Of a stretch of 64,000 nucleotides of DNA, positions 27,380 through 35,170 are shown piece by piece (position 1 is the first letter of the stretch; each line of letters begins with the position of its first letter). Under the pieces are notes generated by a model, which was not told the DNA's origin, did not search any database, and saw only the letters and a list, made by a program, of their open reading frames with translations. The stretch covers positions 28,402 through 92,401 of the forward strand of contig CAVECB010000003.1 of the NCBI GenBank assembly GCA_963614215.1, in the 5' to 3' direction. This stretch comes from CAVAWX01 sp963614215. GTDB lineage: Bacteria; Actinomycetota; Coriobacteriia; Coriobacteriales; QAMH01. Both the position numbers and the translations under genes were made by a program.

Positions 27380-27380
27380 T
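27375..27380 (+). promoter_or_regulatory. -10 box of rnpB overlapping the yggU stop codon
   Basis: Perfect TATAAT at 27375-27380; the TAA stop of yggU is at 27377-27379. It lies about 7 bp upstream of the expected 5' end of the RNase P RNA. No convincing -35 box is visible 16-18 bp upstream. Confidence 0.6.
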
Positions 27381-27386
27381 CTTTTC

Positions 27387-27800
27387 TCGTGCAGCGAAAC
27401 CGGGACGGACGCCCGCGGCGCATGCGGCATGGGGCGCGATGCGTTCTCGTCTCGCAGGCGGTGAGGAAAGTCCGGGCTCCATAGGGCACCATGCCGGCTA
27501 ACGGCCGGGCGCGGCGACGCGACGGACAGTGTCACAGAAAAGAAAACTCCCGTGCGCGCGCCTCTTTGGGGGCGCGGCCAAGACGCGGGAAAAGCTGAAA
27601 CGGTGCGGTAAGAGCGCACCAGCGCCGCGGCAACGCGGCGGCTTGACAAACCCCATGGGGAGCAAGGGCAAATAGGGGTGCTTCGGGGTTGCCCGCCTCG
27701 CACCCGGGTTGCCCGCTCGAAGGCGGCGGCAACGCCGTCTCTAGATAAATGGGCGTCTTCGACGACAGAACCCGGCTTACAGTTCCGGTTTCGCGCACAT
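27387..27800 (+). ncRNA. rnpB: RNase P RNA (bacterial class A)
   Basis: Catalytic RNA that removes 5' leaders from precursor tRNAs. Diagnostic segments: GAGGAAAGTCCGGGCTCC at 27463-27480, a GACAGTGTCACAGAAA-like segment around 27525-27540, AACCCCATGGGGAGCAAGG-like sequence from 27649, AGATAAATG around 27743, and ACAGAACCCGGCTTACA ending near 27781. The 5' GTGC-GAAACCGG (27389-27403) pairs with CCGGTTTC-GCAC (27785-27798) to close helix P1, setting the boundaries to within a few bases. The length of about 414 nt is in the class A range. No strong terminator follows. Confidence 0.95.
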
Positions 27801-27882
27801 CCCTTCCACGTGTGACGCCCCTCTTGTATGGGGTGCTGTGGGGAAATTTTGTGCGTGGGGGGGGTTCTTTGCCTGCTGTGTC

Positions 27883-27911
27883 TTGACGAATGGCCTTTTG
27901 AAAGGTGTAAT
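27883..27911 (+). promoter_or_regulatory. Promoter of the pilin gene
   Basis: TTGACG (27883-27888), 17-bp spacer, TGTAAT (27906-27911): a good sigma-70-type promoter 81 bp upstream of the pilin ATG. The untranslated leader is AT-richer than surrounding DNA. Confidence 0.65.
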
Positions 27912-27991
27912 AGCCCGCAAGGGATTTTTCTGAAAACCGTTTCAGGTTTTTTGGGAAAAGCGTTTCTCGAGGACAAGAAAGGGTAGGAGAA

Positions 27992-29782
27992 ATGGAGAAC
28001 ACGAAAAACAAGAGAAAGCTACGGGGCGTTCTCGCGGCGCTCGTGGCCATCGCTTTGGCGACTGCGTGCGTGCCCGCCTTGGCGGCGTTTGCGGCGCCGG
28101 CGGATGCGACTAACGATTCGCTGCCACCCAGCACGGGCAACCTGATCATCCACAAGTATCAGTCCGACGACATGAGCAAGATTGGCTCTGCCAACGACGG
28201 CACCGAGGTCACGGTCGATTCGTCGTTTACCGCGCTGTCCGGCGTCACCTTCAACATCTACAAGGTGTCGGCCAACGCCAGCGGCGACTATCCGAGCAAG
28301 GCGCCCTACCGCCTGTCCGACAACGGCACGACGCTCACCGACGGCGACGGCGACACCTTCACGGTGGCGGCGGCTTCCACGGCCAGCGTGACGACCGACG
28401 CGAACGGCAAGGCGACGGCCTCGAATCTGGCGCAGGGCGTCTACCTCGTGGTCGAGCAGGAAACCAAAGAGATGGCCGACAAGGTGGCTGATATCGCCGA
28501 GCCGTTCGTGGTGGCCGTGCCCATGACCGCCGCGGCGGGCAACACCGACGGCAACACCTGGCTGACCGACGTGCACGTCTATCCGAAGAACCAGCAGATG
28601 TACGTAAACAAGTTCCTCACGGGCAGCACGAAAGACGATGCAGCCAATGGCACGCAGTCCGGCTCCGCCATCAACGTGGGCGACACCGTCCACTACTCCA
28701 TCGTGCCGACCATTCCCGACGGCGTGGTGGCCTACAAAGTGGACGACGACGGCACTCCCGTCTCTCCGACGACGGTGACCGCCGAGGATGCGAAGGTGAA
28801 GTATAAAATTACCGACACGCTTGACGAAGCGCTCACCTATACCGCGAACAGCGTGAAGGTCTACGGTCTGTCGGCGACGGAAGCTGCCGACAAGACCAGC
28901 ACGGCCACGGGTGGCACGGCTATCGATGCTTCTAACTACACCGTCACCTGCGAGGGCCAAGAGCTCGTGGTCGAGTTCAATGCAACCGGACGTCTCGCCC
29001 TCTATACAGCGAACTACGCGTGCGTGCGTGTGGACTTCGACGCGGTGGCTAATAGCAAGCTCCTCGACAAGGTTGACGAGAATGGCAACCCGACGAGTCT
29101 CATCGAAAACACCGGCTACGTGAAGTTCACGAACAAGTTCGGCACTGAGAAGACGCGCAATTCCAAGACGAATTCCACTCCTGACAGGCCTGTAAACCCG
29201 GATTCCGATGGCCCGAACCCCATCGTCCACACGGCGCACATCTCCATCACGAAAAAGGATGCCTCGAACGCGGCCACGACCCTGTCTGGTGCGAAGTTCA
29301 AGATTGCCGACACCGAGGCCAACGCCAAGACTGGCAAGTACCTGCGCAAGACCACCGACGGCGCCGTGGTGGATCCGTCTGACTCGCGTTGGGCGGACGC
29401 TACGGACTGGGAGGCCACGTCCGGCAACGACGGCGTCTTCACTTTCGACGGTGTGGAGGACTACACCTCCGAGATTGGCGCAGACGGTACCGAGACCAAC
29501 AAGGTGTACTACTCCTACTATCTGGTCGAGACCCAGGCGCCGGACGGCTACAACCTGCCGGCCGACCCCTTCAAGATTAAGTTCAGCGCGACCACGTCCA
29601 CGAAGGACACTAACTGGACCGTCTATAAGGATGTCACGAACACCAACGAGTTCACCCTGCCCTTGACGGGCGGCATGGGTACCATCCTGCTCACCTTGGC
29701 AGGTGTCGTGCTCATCGGCGGCGCGGCCGTCGCCTTCGTTGCGGCCTCCCGCAAGAAGAAAGGCGCGCACGAGCAGCAATAG
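27992..29782 (+). CDS. LPXTG-anchored pilin backbone protein (SpaA/FimA type)
   Basis: Secreted surface protein of 596 residues, probably the shaft subunit of a sortase-assembled pilus. RBS TAGGAG precedes the ATG. Signal peptide about 1-35. A pilin motif VHVYPKNQ with Lys 199 as the likely cross-linking residue; E-box-like segments YLVVEQET and YLVETQAPDGY; Cna-B/SpaA isopeptide-type domains (about 50-195, 210-385 and 405-540); sorting signal LPLTG (556-560), hydrophobic helix and a positively charged tail. The dedicated class C sortase that normally sits beside such genes is not in the window. It has its own promoter and two terminators and stands between rnpB and infA, so it looks inserted into a housekeeping region. 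Confidence 0.92.
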   Translation: MENTKNKRKLRGVLAALVAIALATACVPALAAFAAPADATNDSLPPSTGNLIIHKYQSDDMSKIGSANDGTEVTVDSSFTALSGVTFNIYKVSANASGDYPSKAPYRLSDNGTTLTDGDGDTFTVAAASTASVTTDANGKATASNLAQGVYLVVEQETKEMADKVADIAEPFVVAVPMTAAAGNTDGNTWLTDVHVYPKNQQMYVNKFLTGSTKDDAANGTQSGSAINVGDTVHYSIVPTIPDGVVAYKVDDDGTPVSPTTVTAEDAKVKYKITDTLDEALTYTANSVKVYGLSATEAADKTSTATGGTAIDASNYTVTCEGQELVVEFNATGRLALYTANYACVRVDFDAVANSKLLDKVDENGNPTSLIENTGYVKFTNKFGTEKTRNSKTNSTPDRPVNPDSDGPNPIVHTAHISITKKDASNAATTLSGAKFKIADTEANAKTGKYLRKTTDGAVVDPSDSRWADATDWEATSGNDGVFTFDGVEDYTSEIGADGTETNKVYYSYYLVETQAPDGYNLPADPFKIKFSATTSTKDTNWTVYKDVTNTNEFTLPLTGGMGTILLTLAGVVLIGGAAVAFVAASRKKKGAHEQQ

Positions 29783-29814
29783 CGCCTCATCCTCGAGAAT
29801 GCGCTTTTGAAGGC

Positions 29815-29868
29815 AAGGCGCCTTCGGGCGGCGGAAAAACTTCCCGCTCCCGAAGGCGCCTTCCTTTT
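29815..29868 (+). terminator. Rho-independent terminator after the pilin gene
   Basis: Perfect 14-bp inverted repeat AAGGCGCCTTCGGG (29815-29828) and its complement (29849-29862) with a 20-nt loop, followed by TTCCTTTT. Confidence 0.8.
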
Positions 29869-29873
29869 GCCCG

Positions 29874-29915
29874 GGCGGGCACCCCGCCGGCGCCGCCCGC
29901 CTTCTTTTTCTTTTG
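29874..29915 (+). terminator. Second terminator after the pilin gene
   Basis: Inverted repeat GGCGGGC (29874-29880) and GCCCGCC (29895-29901) whose loop contains a further GCCGGC palindrome, followed by TTCTTTTTCTTTTG. Together with the preceding hairpin it would isolate the pilin transcript from infA. Confidence 0.65.
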
Positions 29916-29921
29916 TGCTTC

Positions 29922-29951
29922 TTGTGGAAACACGCGCACATGCGCTAATAT
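29922..29951 (+). promoter_or_regulatory. Putative promoter of the infA-rplQ operon
   Basis: TTGTGG (29922-29927), 18-bp spacer, TAATAT (29946-29951), 48 bp before the infA start and just downstream of two terminators. Confidence 0.5.
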
Positions 29952-29998
29952 TCACCGTTGCGTCTGTCTGGTCAAACGAGTAGAAAGCGAACCGGCAC

Positions 29999-30217
29999 GT
30001 GAGCAAAGAGGATGCGATAGAGCTGGAGGGCACGGTCGTCGAGCCGCTGCCCAACGCCATGTTCAAGGTCGAGCTGGAAAACGGCCACCAGGTGCTCGCG
30101 CACATCTCCGGAAAGATGCGCATGCACTACATCAAGATTCTCCCGGGCGACAAGGTCACCGTCGAGCTTTCGCCCTACGACCTCGATAGAGGCCGCATCA
30201 CCTACCGCTTCAAGTAG
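29999..30217 (+). CDS. infA: Translation initiation factor IF-1
   Basis: OB-fold protein of 72 residues that binds the 30S A site with IF-2 and IF-3. GTG start. Contains AIELEGTVVEPLPNAMFKVE, HISGKMRMHYIKILPGD and the C-terminal RGRITYRFK, which are invariant family features. First gene of the alpha-operon segment, followed by rpmJ after 98 bp. Confidence 0.97.
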   Translation: MSKEDAIELEGTVVEPLPNAMFKVELENGHQVLAHISGKMRMHYIKILPGDKVTVELSPYDLDRGRITYRFK

Positions 30218-30315
30218 GAAGCGCCCCGACGGCAAACGCGTGAAAACCAACGCTTGCGGCTGCAGCGTTTTACATAGATCGAAGTGGCAACACACTTTGG
30301 GAAAGGTTGAGTGAG

Positions 30316-30429
30316 ATGAAGGTACGTCCTTCTGTGAAAAAAATGTGCGACAAGTGCAAGGTCATCAGGCGTCATGGCAAGGTTTACGTCATTTGCGAAA
30401 ACCCGCGCCACAAGCAGCGCCAGGGCTAG
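30316..30429 (+). CDS. rpmJ: 50S ribosomal protein L36
   Basis: The 37-residue zinc-ribbon protein begins MKVRPSVKKMCDKCKVIRRH and contains the ligands C11, C14, C27 and H32, so it is the zinc-binding (C+) form. GAAAGGTTGAG precedes the ATG. Between infA and rpsM as in most bacteria. Confidence 0.97.
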   Translation: MKVRPSVKKMCDKCKVIRRHGKVYVICENPRHKQRQG

Positions 30430-30444
30430 GGAAGGCAGGATACA

Positions 30445-30816
30445 TTGGCTCGTATACTCGGTGTCGACCTTCCGCGCGACAAGCGCGTGGAAATCGGTCT
30501 GACCTACATTTTCGGCATCGGCGCGACCTCGGCGAAAAAGATTTGCGCCGAGACGGGCGTCGACCCCAACACGCGTTGCCGCGACCTCACTGAAGACGAG
30601 GTCGTGAAGCTGCGCGACAACATCGACAAGAACTACACCGTGGAAGGCGACTTGCGCCGCGAGGTGTCGCAAAACATCAAGCGCCTGATGGAGATTGGCT
30701 GCTACCGCGGCCTGCGCCATCGCAAGCACCTGCCCGTCCACGGCCAGCGCACGCACACCAATGCCCGCACCCGCAAAGGTCCTCGCCGCCAGATTGGCGC
30801 GAGGAAGAAAGGCTAG
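30445..30816 (+). CDS. rpsM: 30S ribosomal protein S13
   Basis: Protein of 123 residues starting at a TTG codon (30445) preceded by AGG-CAGGA. Contains MARILGVDLPRDKRVEIGLT, YIFGIGATSAKKI, GCYRGLRHRKHLPVHGQRT and NARTRKGPRR, the S13 signature. Located in the head of the 30S subunit, contacting P-site tRNA and L5. The unusual TTG start is fixed by the conserved N-terminus. Confidence 0.97.
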   Translation: MARILGVDLPRDKRVEIGLTYIFGIGATSAKKICAETGVDPNTRCRDLTEDEVVKLRDNIDKNYTVEGDLRREVSQNIKRLMEIGCYRGLRHRKHLPVHGQRTHTNARTRKGPRRQIGARKKG

Positions 30817-30829
30817 GTGAGGGGTAGCA

Positions 30830-31228
30830 ATGGCAGCGAAGAAGCAGCAGCGCACCCGCGTGAAGCGCTCCGAGCGCAAAAACATCACGGTGGGCCAGGC
30901 GCACATCAAGAGCACGTTCAACAACACAATCGTCACCATCACCGACACGCGCGGCAACGTCATCTCGTGGCAGTCTGCCGGCACGGTCGGGTTCAAGGGC
31001 TCGCGCAAATCCACGCCGTTTGCGGCGCAGATGGCGGCCGAGCAGGCGGCGAAGATGGCCATGGAGCACGGCTTGAAGAAGGTCGCCGTGTTCGTGAAAG
31101 GCCCGGGCTCCGGCCGCGAGACGGCGGTGCGTTCCCTGCAAGCGGCAGGCCTCGAGGTCTCCGGCATCCAGGATTGCACGCCCATCCCGCACAACGGGTG
31201 CCGTCAGGTCAAGCGTCGTCGCGTTTAA
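30830..31228 (+). CDS. rpsK: 30S ribosomal protein S11
   Basis: Protein of 132 residues of the 30S platform. Contains HIKSTFNNTIVTITDTRGN, SAGTVGFKGSRKSTPFAAQ, GPGSGRETAVRSL and the C-terminal PHNGCRQVKRRRV, all standard. Starts 14 bp after rpsM; rpsD follows 19 bp downstream. Confidence 0.98.
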   Translation: MAAKKQQRTRVKRSERKNITVGQAHIKSTFNNTIVTITDTRGNVISWQSAGTVGFKGSRKSTPFAAQMAAEQAAKMAMEHGLKKVAVFVKGPGSGRETAVRSLQAAGLEVSGIQDCTPIPHNGCRQVKRRRV

Positions 31229-31247
31229 TCGAAAGGAACTACCTACT

Positions 31248-31841
31248 ATGGCTATCAACAGAACCCCGGTTCTGAAGCGGTGCAGGCAGCTCGGCCTGGA
31301 TCCGATTTGCCTTGGCTACACCAAGGAATCCAAGAAGATGCCCAAGCAGCGCCGCCGTCAGGAAAGCGAGTACGGCCGCCAGCTGCGCGAGAAGCAAAAG
31401 GCGAAGTTCGTCTACGGCGTGCTCGAAAAGCAATTCCGCGGCTACTACCAAAAGGCGCGCCGCATGCAAGGCGTCACCGGCGAAAACCTCATGCAACTGC
31501 TGGAAAGCCGCCTGGACAACGTGGTCTTCCGCCTGGGCTTTGCGCGCACGCGCAAGGAGGCTCGCCAGACGGTCACCCACGGCCACATCACGGTTAACGG
31601 CCGTCGTGTGGACGTGCCGTCGTATCGCGTGGCACCCGGCGACGTCGTTGCCGTTGCGCAAAAGGCCCGCGAGCTGCTCGTCATCAAGAGCGCGCTGGTC
31701 TCCAATGAGCGCGTGCAGGTGCCGGCGTGGCTTGAAGTGGACATCGAGAAGCTGCAGGGCAGCGTCATCTCGCTTCCCACGCGCGACCAGATCGACCTGG
31801 ACATCAAAGAGCAGCTCATCATCGAGCTGTACTCCAAGTAG
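31248..31841 (+). CDS. rpsD: 30S ribosomal protein S4
   Basis: Primary 16S rRNA-binding protein of 197 residues. N-terminal part has RCRQLGLDPICLG and QRRRQESEYGRQLREKQ; the S4 RNA-binding domain follows with SRLDNVVFRLGFARTRKEAR, QTVTHGHITVNGRRVDVPS. The zinc-type N-terminal Cys cluster is not complete (only C12 and C21). GAAAGGAAC lies upstream of the ATG. Confidence 0.97.
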   Translation: MAINRTPVLKRCRQLGLDPICLGYTKESKKMPKQRRRQESEYGRQLREKQKAKFVYGVLEKQFRGYYQKARRMQGVTGENLMQLLESRLDNVVFRLGFARTRKEARQTVTHGHITVNGRRVDVPSYRVAPGDVVAVAQKARELLVIKSALVSNERVQVPAWLEVDIEKLQGSVISLPTRDQIDLDIKEQLIIELYSK

Positions 31842-31920
31842 TGCGAGGCGCGTTTCGCGCATTTCGCGATTCGCGCACCGCTCGTTTTGTCCGGTTTCCT
31901 CTCTAGGAGGTTTTGCATAG

Positions 31921-32862
31921 ATGACTGAATTCATCAGACCAAAGGTCACGGTCGCCCCGATCGACGACAACACCGCGCGTTTCATCGCCGAGCCCTTGGA
32001 GCGCGGCTACGGCTTCACGCTGGGCAACAGCATGCGCCGCGTGTTGCTGGGGTCGCTGGACGGCGCGGCGGTCACCGCCATCAAGATTGAAGGCGTCCAA
32101 CACGAGTTCACGGCCGTCCCCGGCGTCATCGAGGACGTGACCGACATCGTCTTAAACATCAAGGGGCTGGTTTTCTCTGCCCTGGGCGACTATGCCGAGG
32201 CCACGGCCACGCTGTATGCGCAAGGCCCGTGCACGGTCACCGGCGCCGACATCGAGGTACCCACCGAGTTTTCGCTCGTGAACCCCGACCACGTCATCGC
32301 GACGCTGTCCGAGGGCGCGACGCTGGAGATGGAGCTGCGCATCGGCATCGGCCGCGGCAACGTCTACGCCGCGCAAAATAAGCGCTCCGAGGATTCCATC
32401 GGCTGGATCCACACCGACTCGCTGTTCTCGCCCATACGCCGTTGCACTATGGACGTCACCGATACGCGTGTCGCCCAGCGCACCGACTACGACAAGCTCA
32501 TCTTGGAGGTCGAGACCAACGGGGCCATCACCCCGACGGCGGCGGTGTGCCAGGCGGCCAACATCGTCACTCAGCACATGAAGGCCTTCCTCATGCTCGA
32601 CGACAGCGTGCGCGAGGAAGAGGAGACCAGCATCTTCGCGCCCGAGGGCACGGCGAAAAACACCGAGCTGGAGAAAAACATCGAAGACCTCGACCTGTCG
32701 GTTCGCTCGTACAACTGCCTGAAGCGCGCGGGCATCCATTCTGTGCGCGCGTTGGTCGAGTACTCGGAAAACGACCTGCTCAACATCCGCAACTTCGGCG
32801 CGAAGTCCATCGAGGAGGTCAAAGACAAGCTGCAGTCGATGGACCTGGGGCTGAAGCAGTAA
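31921..32862 (+). CDS. rpoA: DNA-directed RNA polymerase alpha subunit
   Basis: Assembly platform of RNA polymerase, 313 residues. N-terminal domain: EPLERGYGFTLGNSMRRVLL (invariant) and GVQHEFTAVPGVIEDVTDI. C-terminal DNA-binding domain after an acidic linker (about 225-245): DLSVRSYNCLKRAGIHSV, ENDLLNIRNFGAKSIEEVK, able to bind UP elements. AGGAGG lies 9 bp before the ATG. Confidence 0.98.
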   Translation: MTEFIRPKVTVAPIDDNTARFIAEPLERGYGFTLGNSMRRVLLGSLDGAAVTAIKIEGVQHEFTAVPGVIEDVTDIVLNIKGLVFSALGDYAEATATLYAQGPCTVTGADIEVPTEFSLVNPDHVIATLSEGATLEMELRIGIGRGNVYAAQNKRSEDSIGWIHTDSLFSPIRRCTMDVTDTRVAQRTDYDKLILEVETNGAITPTAAVCQAANIVTQHMKAFLMLDDSVREEEETSIFAPEGTAKNTELEKNIEDLDLSVRSYNCLKRAGIHSVRALVEYSENDLLNIRNFGAKSIEEVKDKLQSMDLGLKQ

Positions 32863-32910
32863 CGCACGCTTTGAAGCGCCGCGGCGCTTGACACGTAGGA
32901 GATAGGGTAA

Positions 32911-33534
32911 ATGAGACATTACAAGAAAGGGCGCAAGCTGGGCACTGACGCCAGCCACACCAAGGCGATCAAGAAGAACCTGGCTGTCGCGCTGTTCACC
33001 AACGACCGCATCAAGACCATCGATGCGCGCGCCAAGGAAGTGCGTGGCCTGGTGGACAAGATCATCACCTGGGCCAAGAAAGGCGATCTGCATTCGCGTC
33101 GTCTGGCTATTGCCGCCTTGGGCGACGCCGAGCTGGTGCGCGAGGTCTTCGAGAAGGCCGAGCAGGGCATGTGGGCAGGCCGCGACGGCGGCTACACCCG
33201 CATTTTGAAGCTCGGCCCTCGCAAGGGCGACAACGCCCCCATGGTCATCCTCGAGTTGGTGAACGAGGCGGCCACGACGAAGGGCAAGAAGGCCGAGGCG
33301 GGCAAGACTGGCGCAAAGAAGAAGGCCGCGGCGAAGAAGCCGGCGGCCAAAAAGGACGCCGAGAAGGCCGAGGAGGCTTCTGAGGAGGCAAAGGCCGAGA
33401 AGGCAGCCGACAAGGCAGAGGCATCCGAGAAAGCCGACGAGGCCAAGGCGGCTGCCGAAGAGAAAGCTGACGAGGCTGCCGAGGCTGCCGAAGAGGCTGA
33501 AGAGGCGGCCGACGAGAAGAAGTCCGAGGAGTAG
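32911..33534 (+). CDS. rplQ: 50S ribosomal protein L17 with long charged C-terminal tail
   Basis: The first about 116 residues are a normal L17 (MRHYKKGRKLGTDASHTKAI, NDRIKTIDARAKEVRGLVD, GGYTRILKLGPRKGDNAPM). They are followed by about 90 residues of low-complexity tail: first Lys/Ala/Gly-rich (KKKAAAKKPAAKKDAEKAEE), then Ala/Glu/Asp-rich. Bacterial L17 is usually 115-130 residues, although some Actinobacteria have extended forms. The tail would extend from the peptide exit side of the 50S. AGGAGA precedes the ATG; acpP begins 10 bp after the stop. Confidence 0.95.
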   Translation: MRHYKKGRKLGTDASHTKAIKKNLAVALFTNDRIKTIDARAKEVRGLVDKIITWAKKGDLHSRRLAIAALGDAELVREVFEKAEQGMWAGRDGGYTRILKLGPRKGDNAPMVILELVNEAATTKGKKAEAGKTGAKKKAAAKKPAAKKDAEKAEEASEEAKAEKAADKAEASEKADEAKAAAEEKADEAAEAAEEAEEAADEKKSEE

Positions 33535-33544
33535 GGACGCATCC

Positions 33545-33778
33545 ATGGCCACGTTGGACACGCTGAAGCAGATCTTAAACGACAACCTCGAGATCGACCC
33601 GGCGTCCGTGTCGGAAAGCTCGACGCTGGAGTCCCTCGAGCTGGACTCGCTCGATTTGGTCGAGCTGGTGTGCGACCTAGAGGACAAGGAAGGCATCGAC
33701 TTTGGCGAGCCGGAAGGCCTGCAGACGGTGGGCGATATCGTTGCCCATGTCGATTCCCTGAAAGCGCAGCAGGCCTAA
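33545..33778 (+). CDS. acpP: Acyl carrier protein
   Basis: Carrier protein of 77 residues with the 4'-phosphopantetheine attachment Ser in LDSLDLVELV. The charged helix pattern (DLEDKEGIDFGEPE) matches fatty acid synthesis ACP. Unlike most genomes it directly follows rplQ rather than plsX or fabD, and the tight spacing suggests co-transcription. A dedicated role outside type II fatty acid synthesis cannot be excluded. Confidence 0.92.
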   Translation: MATLDTLKQILNDNLEIDPASVSESSTLESLELDSLDLVELVCDLEDKEGIDFGEPEGLQTVGDIVAHVDSLKAQQA

Positions 33779-33815
33779 AGCCGCGCCGCGCGTTTTGCAC
33801 ATACTCGACGCTTTT

Positions 33816-33850
33816 GAGGCGTGCCGCTTTTTGTTGGCGCGCCTCTTTTT
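33816..33850 (+). terminator. Rho-independent terminator after acpP
   Basis: Stem GAGGCGTGCC (33816-33825) with GGCGCGCCTC (33836-33845), nine Watson-Crick pairs and one G-T wobble, followed by TTTTT. It closes the ribosomal operon. Confidence 0.8.
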
Positions 33851-33936
33851 CATGCGCTCGAACCCATGAAGGGCAAAGGATGTAGTGCTATGCTTTCGAA
33901 CGGATTTTTTCGAATCTCTATTCACGAGGGATGAAC

Positions 33937-35148
33937 ATGTCTGATTTCTTGGAAAACGCGGGCTTTGCTACGCGCGCGGTGCACGCAGGCGAGTTGCGCG
34001 GCGATCAGTTCGGGGCGCTCACCACGCCCATCTACCAGACGAGCACGTTTCGCTTCGCCGACGTCGAGCAAGGCGTCAATCGCTTCAAGGGCACCGAGGC
34101 CGGCTACATCTACTCGCGCGGCGGCAACCCCACGGTCAACGTGTTGGAGGCCAAGGTCGCAGCCCTCGAGGGTGGCGTTGGCGCTGTGGCGTGCGCGTCT
34201 GGCATGGGCGCCATCGCCTCGGTGGTGTGGACGTTTTTGAAAAGCGGCGACCACGTCGTCGTGGGCGATTGCCTCTATGGATGCAGCGACCTGCTCGTGC
34301 GCCAGACCCTGCCGAAGTTCGGCGTGGAGGTTTCGGCGGTGGACACGAGCGACATCGAGGCCGTGAAGGCGGCCATGCGTCCGAACACGCGCATGGTCTT
34401 TTTCGAGACGCCGGACAACCCCCTGATGAAGCTCACCGACATCGCGGCGGTGAAGGAGGTGGCGCCAGACGCCCTGGTTGTCGTGGACAACACCTTCGCG
34501 CCGCCCCCCATCCAGCGCCCCTTCGCGCACGGTGCCGACATCGTCGTTCACTCTGTGACGAAGTATCTAAACGGGCATGGCGATGTGATCGGCGGCGTCG
34601 TCGTCGCCAACGACGAGCAGCACTTGGCCGACTTGCGGGCGCTGGGGATGTCCAAGCTCACGGGTTCGGTGTGCGCGCCCGCCGACGCGTATCTGACCAT
34701 ACGTGGCCTGCAGACTCTGGAGATGCGCCTTGCGCGCCACTGCGCCAACGCGCGCACGGTGGCCGAGTACCTCGCGGGCAGAAAGGAAGTGGCTCGCGTA
34801 CTCTACCCCGGGCTGCCCGGGTTTGGAGGCGACGACATCGTCGAGCGCCAGATGAACGGCATGGGCACCGGCATGCTGTCCTTCGAGCTGCAAAAAGAGG
34901 TGGGCGGAAAGTCTGGCCACGAGGCGGCTGTGGCGCTGTTGAACAACGTGCGCGTTATCCAGCTTGCAGTCTCGCTGGGCGACCCCTTCTCGCTCATCGA
35001 GCACCCCTTCGACATGACGCATGCCATCGTGCCCGAAGACGTCAAGCGCGCAAACGGCATCACGCCCGAGCTTGTGCGTTTTTCTGCAGGCCTTGAAGAC
35101 GCCGAGGACCTGATTGCCGATCTGGAGCAGGCCTTCGCGCGCATCTGA
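33937..35148 (+). CDS. Methionine gamma-lyase-like PLP enzyme (Cys/Met metabolism family)
   Basis: PLP enzyme of 403 residues (ATG at 33937, GAGGG 7 bp upstream; an ATG six bases earlier is too close). Motifs: YSRGGNPTVNVLE, CASGMGAIASVVWTF, LYGCSDLL with Tyr 114 and Cys 116, DNTFAPPPIQRP, HSVTKYLNGHGDVIGG with the PLP Lys near 209. Tyr-Gly-Cys at this position is characteristic of methionine gamma-lyases, and downstream genes include a methionine importer, so methionine breakdown to methanethiol, ammonia and 2-oxobutyrate is the favoured activity. The family also contains cystathionine gamma-synthases/lyases and O-acetylhomoserine sulfhydrylases; the Lys-Asp pair typical of the Pseudomonas lyase is replaced by Ser-Lys, so the assignment is not final. 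Confidence 0.8.
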   Translation: MSDFLENAGFATRAVHAGELRGDQFGALTTPIYQTSTFRFADVEQGVNRFKGTEAGYIYSRGGNPTVNVLEAKVAALEGGVGAVACASGMGAIASVVWTFLKSGDHVVVGDCLYGCSDLLVRQTLPKFGVEVSAVDTSDIEAVKAAMRPNTRMVFFETPDNPLMKLTDIAAVKEVAPDALVVVDNTFAPPPIQRPFAHGADIVVHSVTKYLNGHGDVIGGVVVANDEQHLADLRALGMSKLTGSVCAPADAYLTIRGLQTLEMRLARHCANARTVAEYLAGRKEVARVLYPGLPGFGGDDIVERQMNGMGTGMLSFELQKEVGGKSGHEAAVALLNNVRVIQLAVSLGDPFSLIEHPFDMTHAIVPEDVKRANGITPELVRFSAGLEDAEDLIADLEQAFARI

Positions 35149-35170
35149 CGCGCACGCCTTTCATTTGCGC

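Noticed and set aside
27801..27860. Terminator for RNase P RNA (GCCCC/GGGGT hairpin near 27817-27836)
   Set aside because: Stem is only five to six pairs and the T-run is weak and displaced.
28019..29941. Minus-strand open frame of about 640 codons opposite the pilin gene
   Set aside because: The plus strand encodes a clear LPXTG pilin with signal peptide and isopeptide motifs; the minus frame has no recognisable domain.
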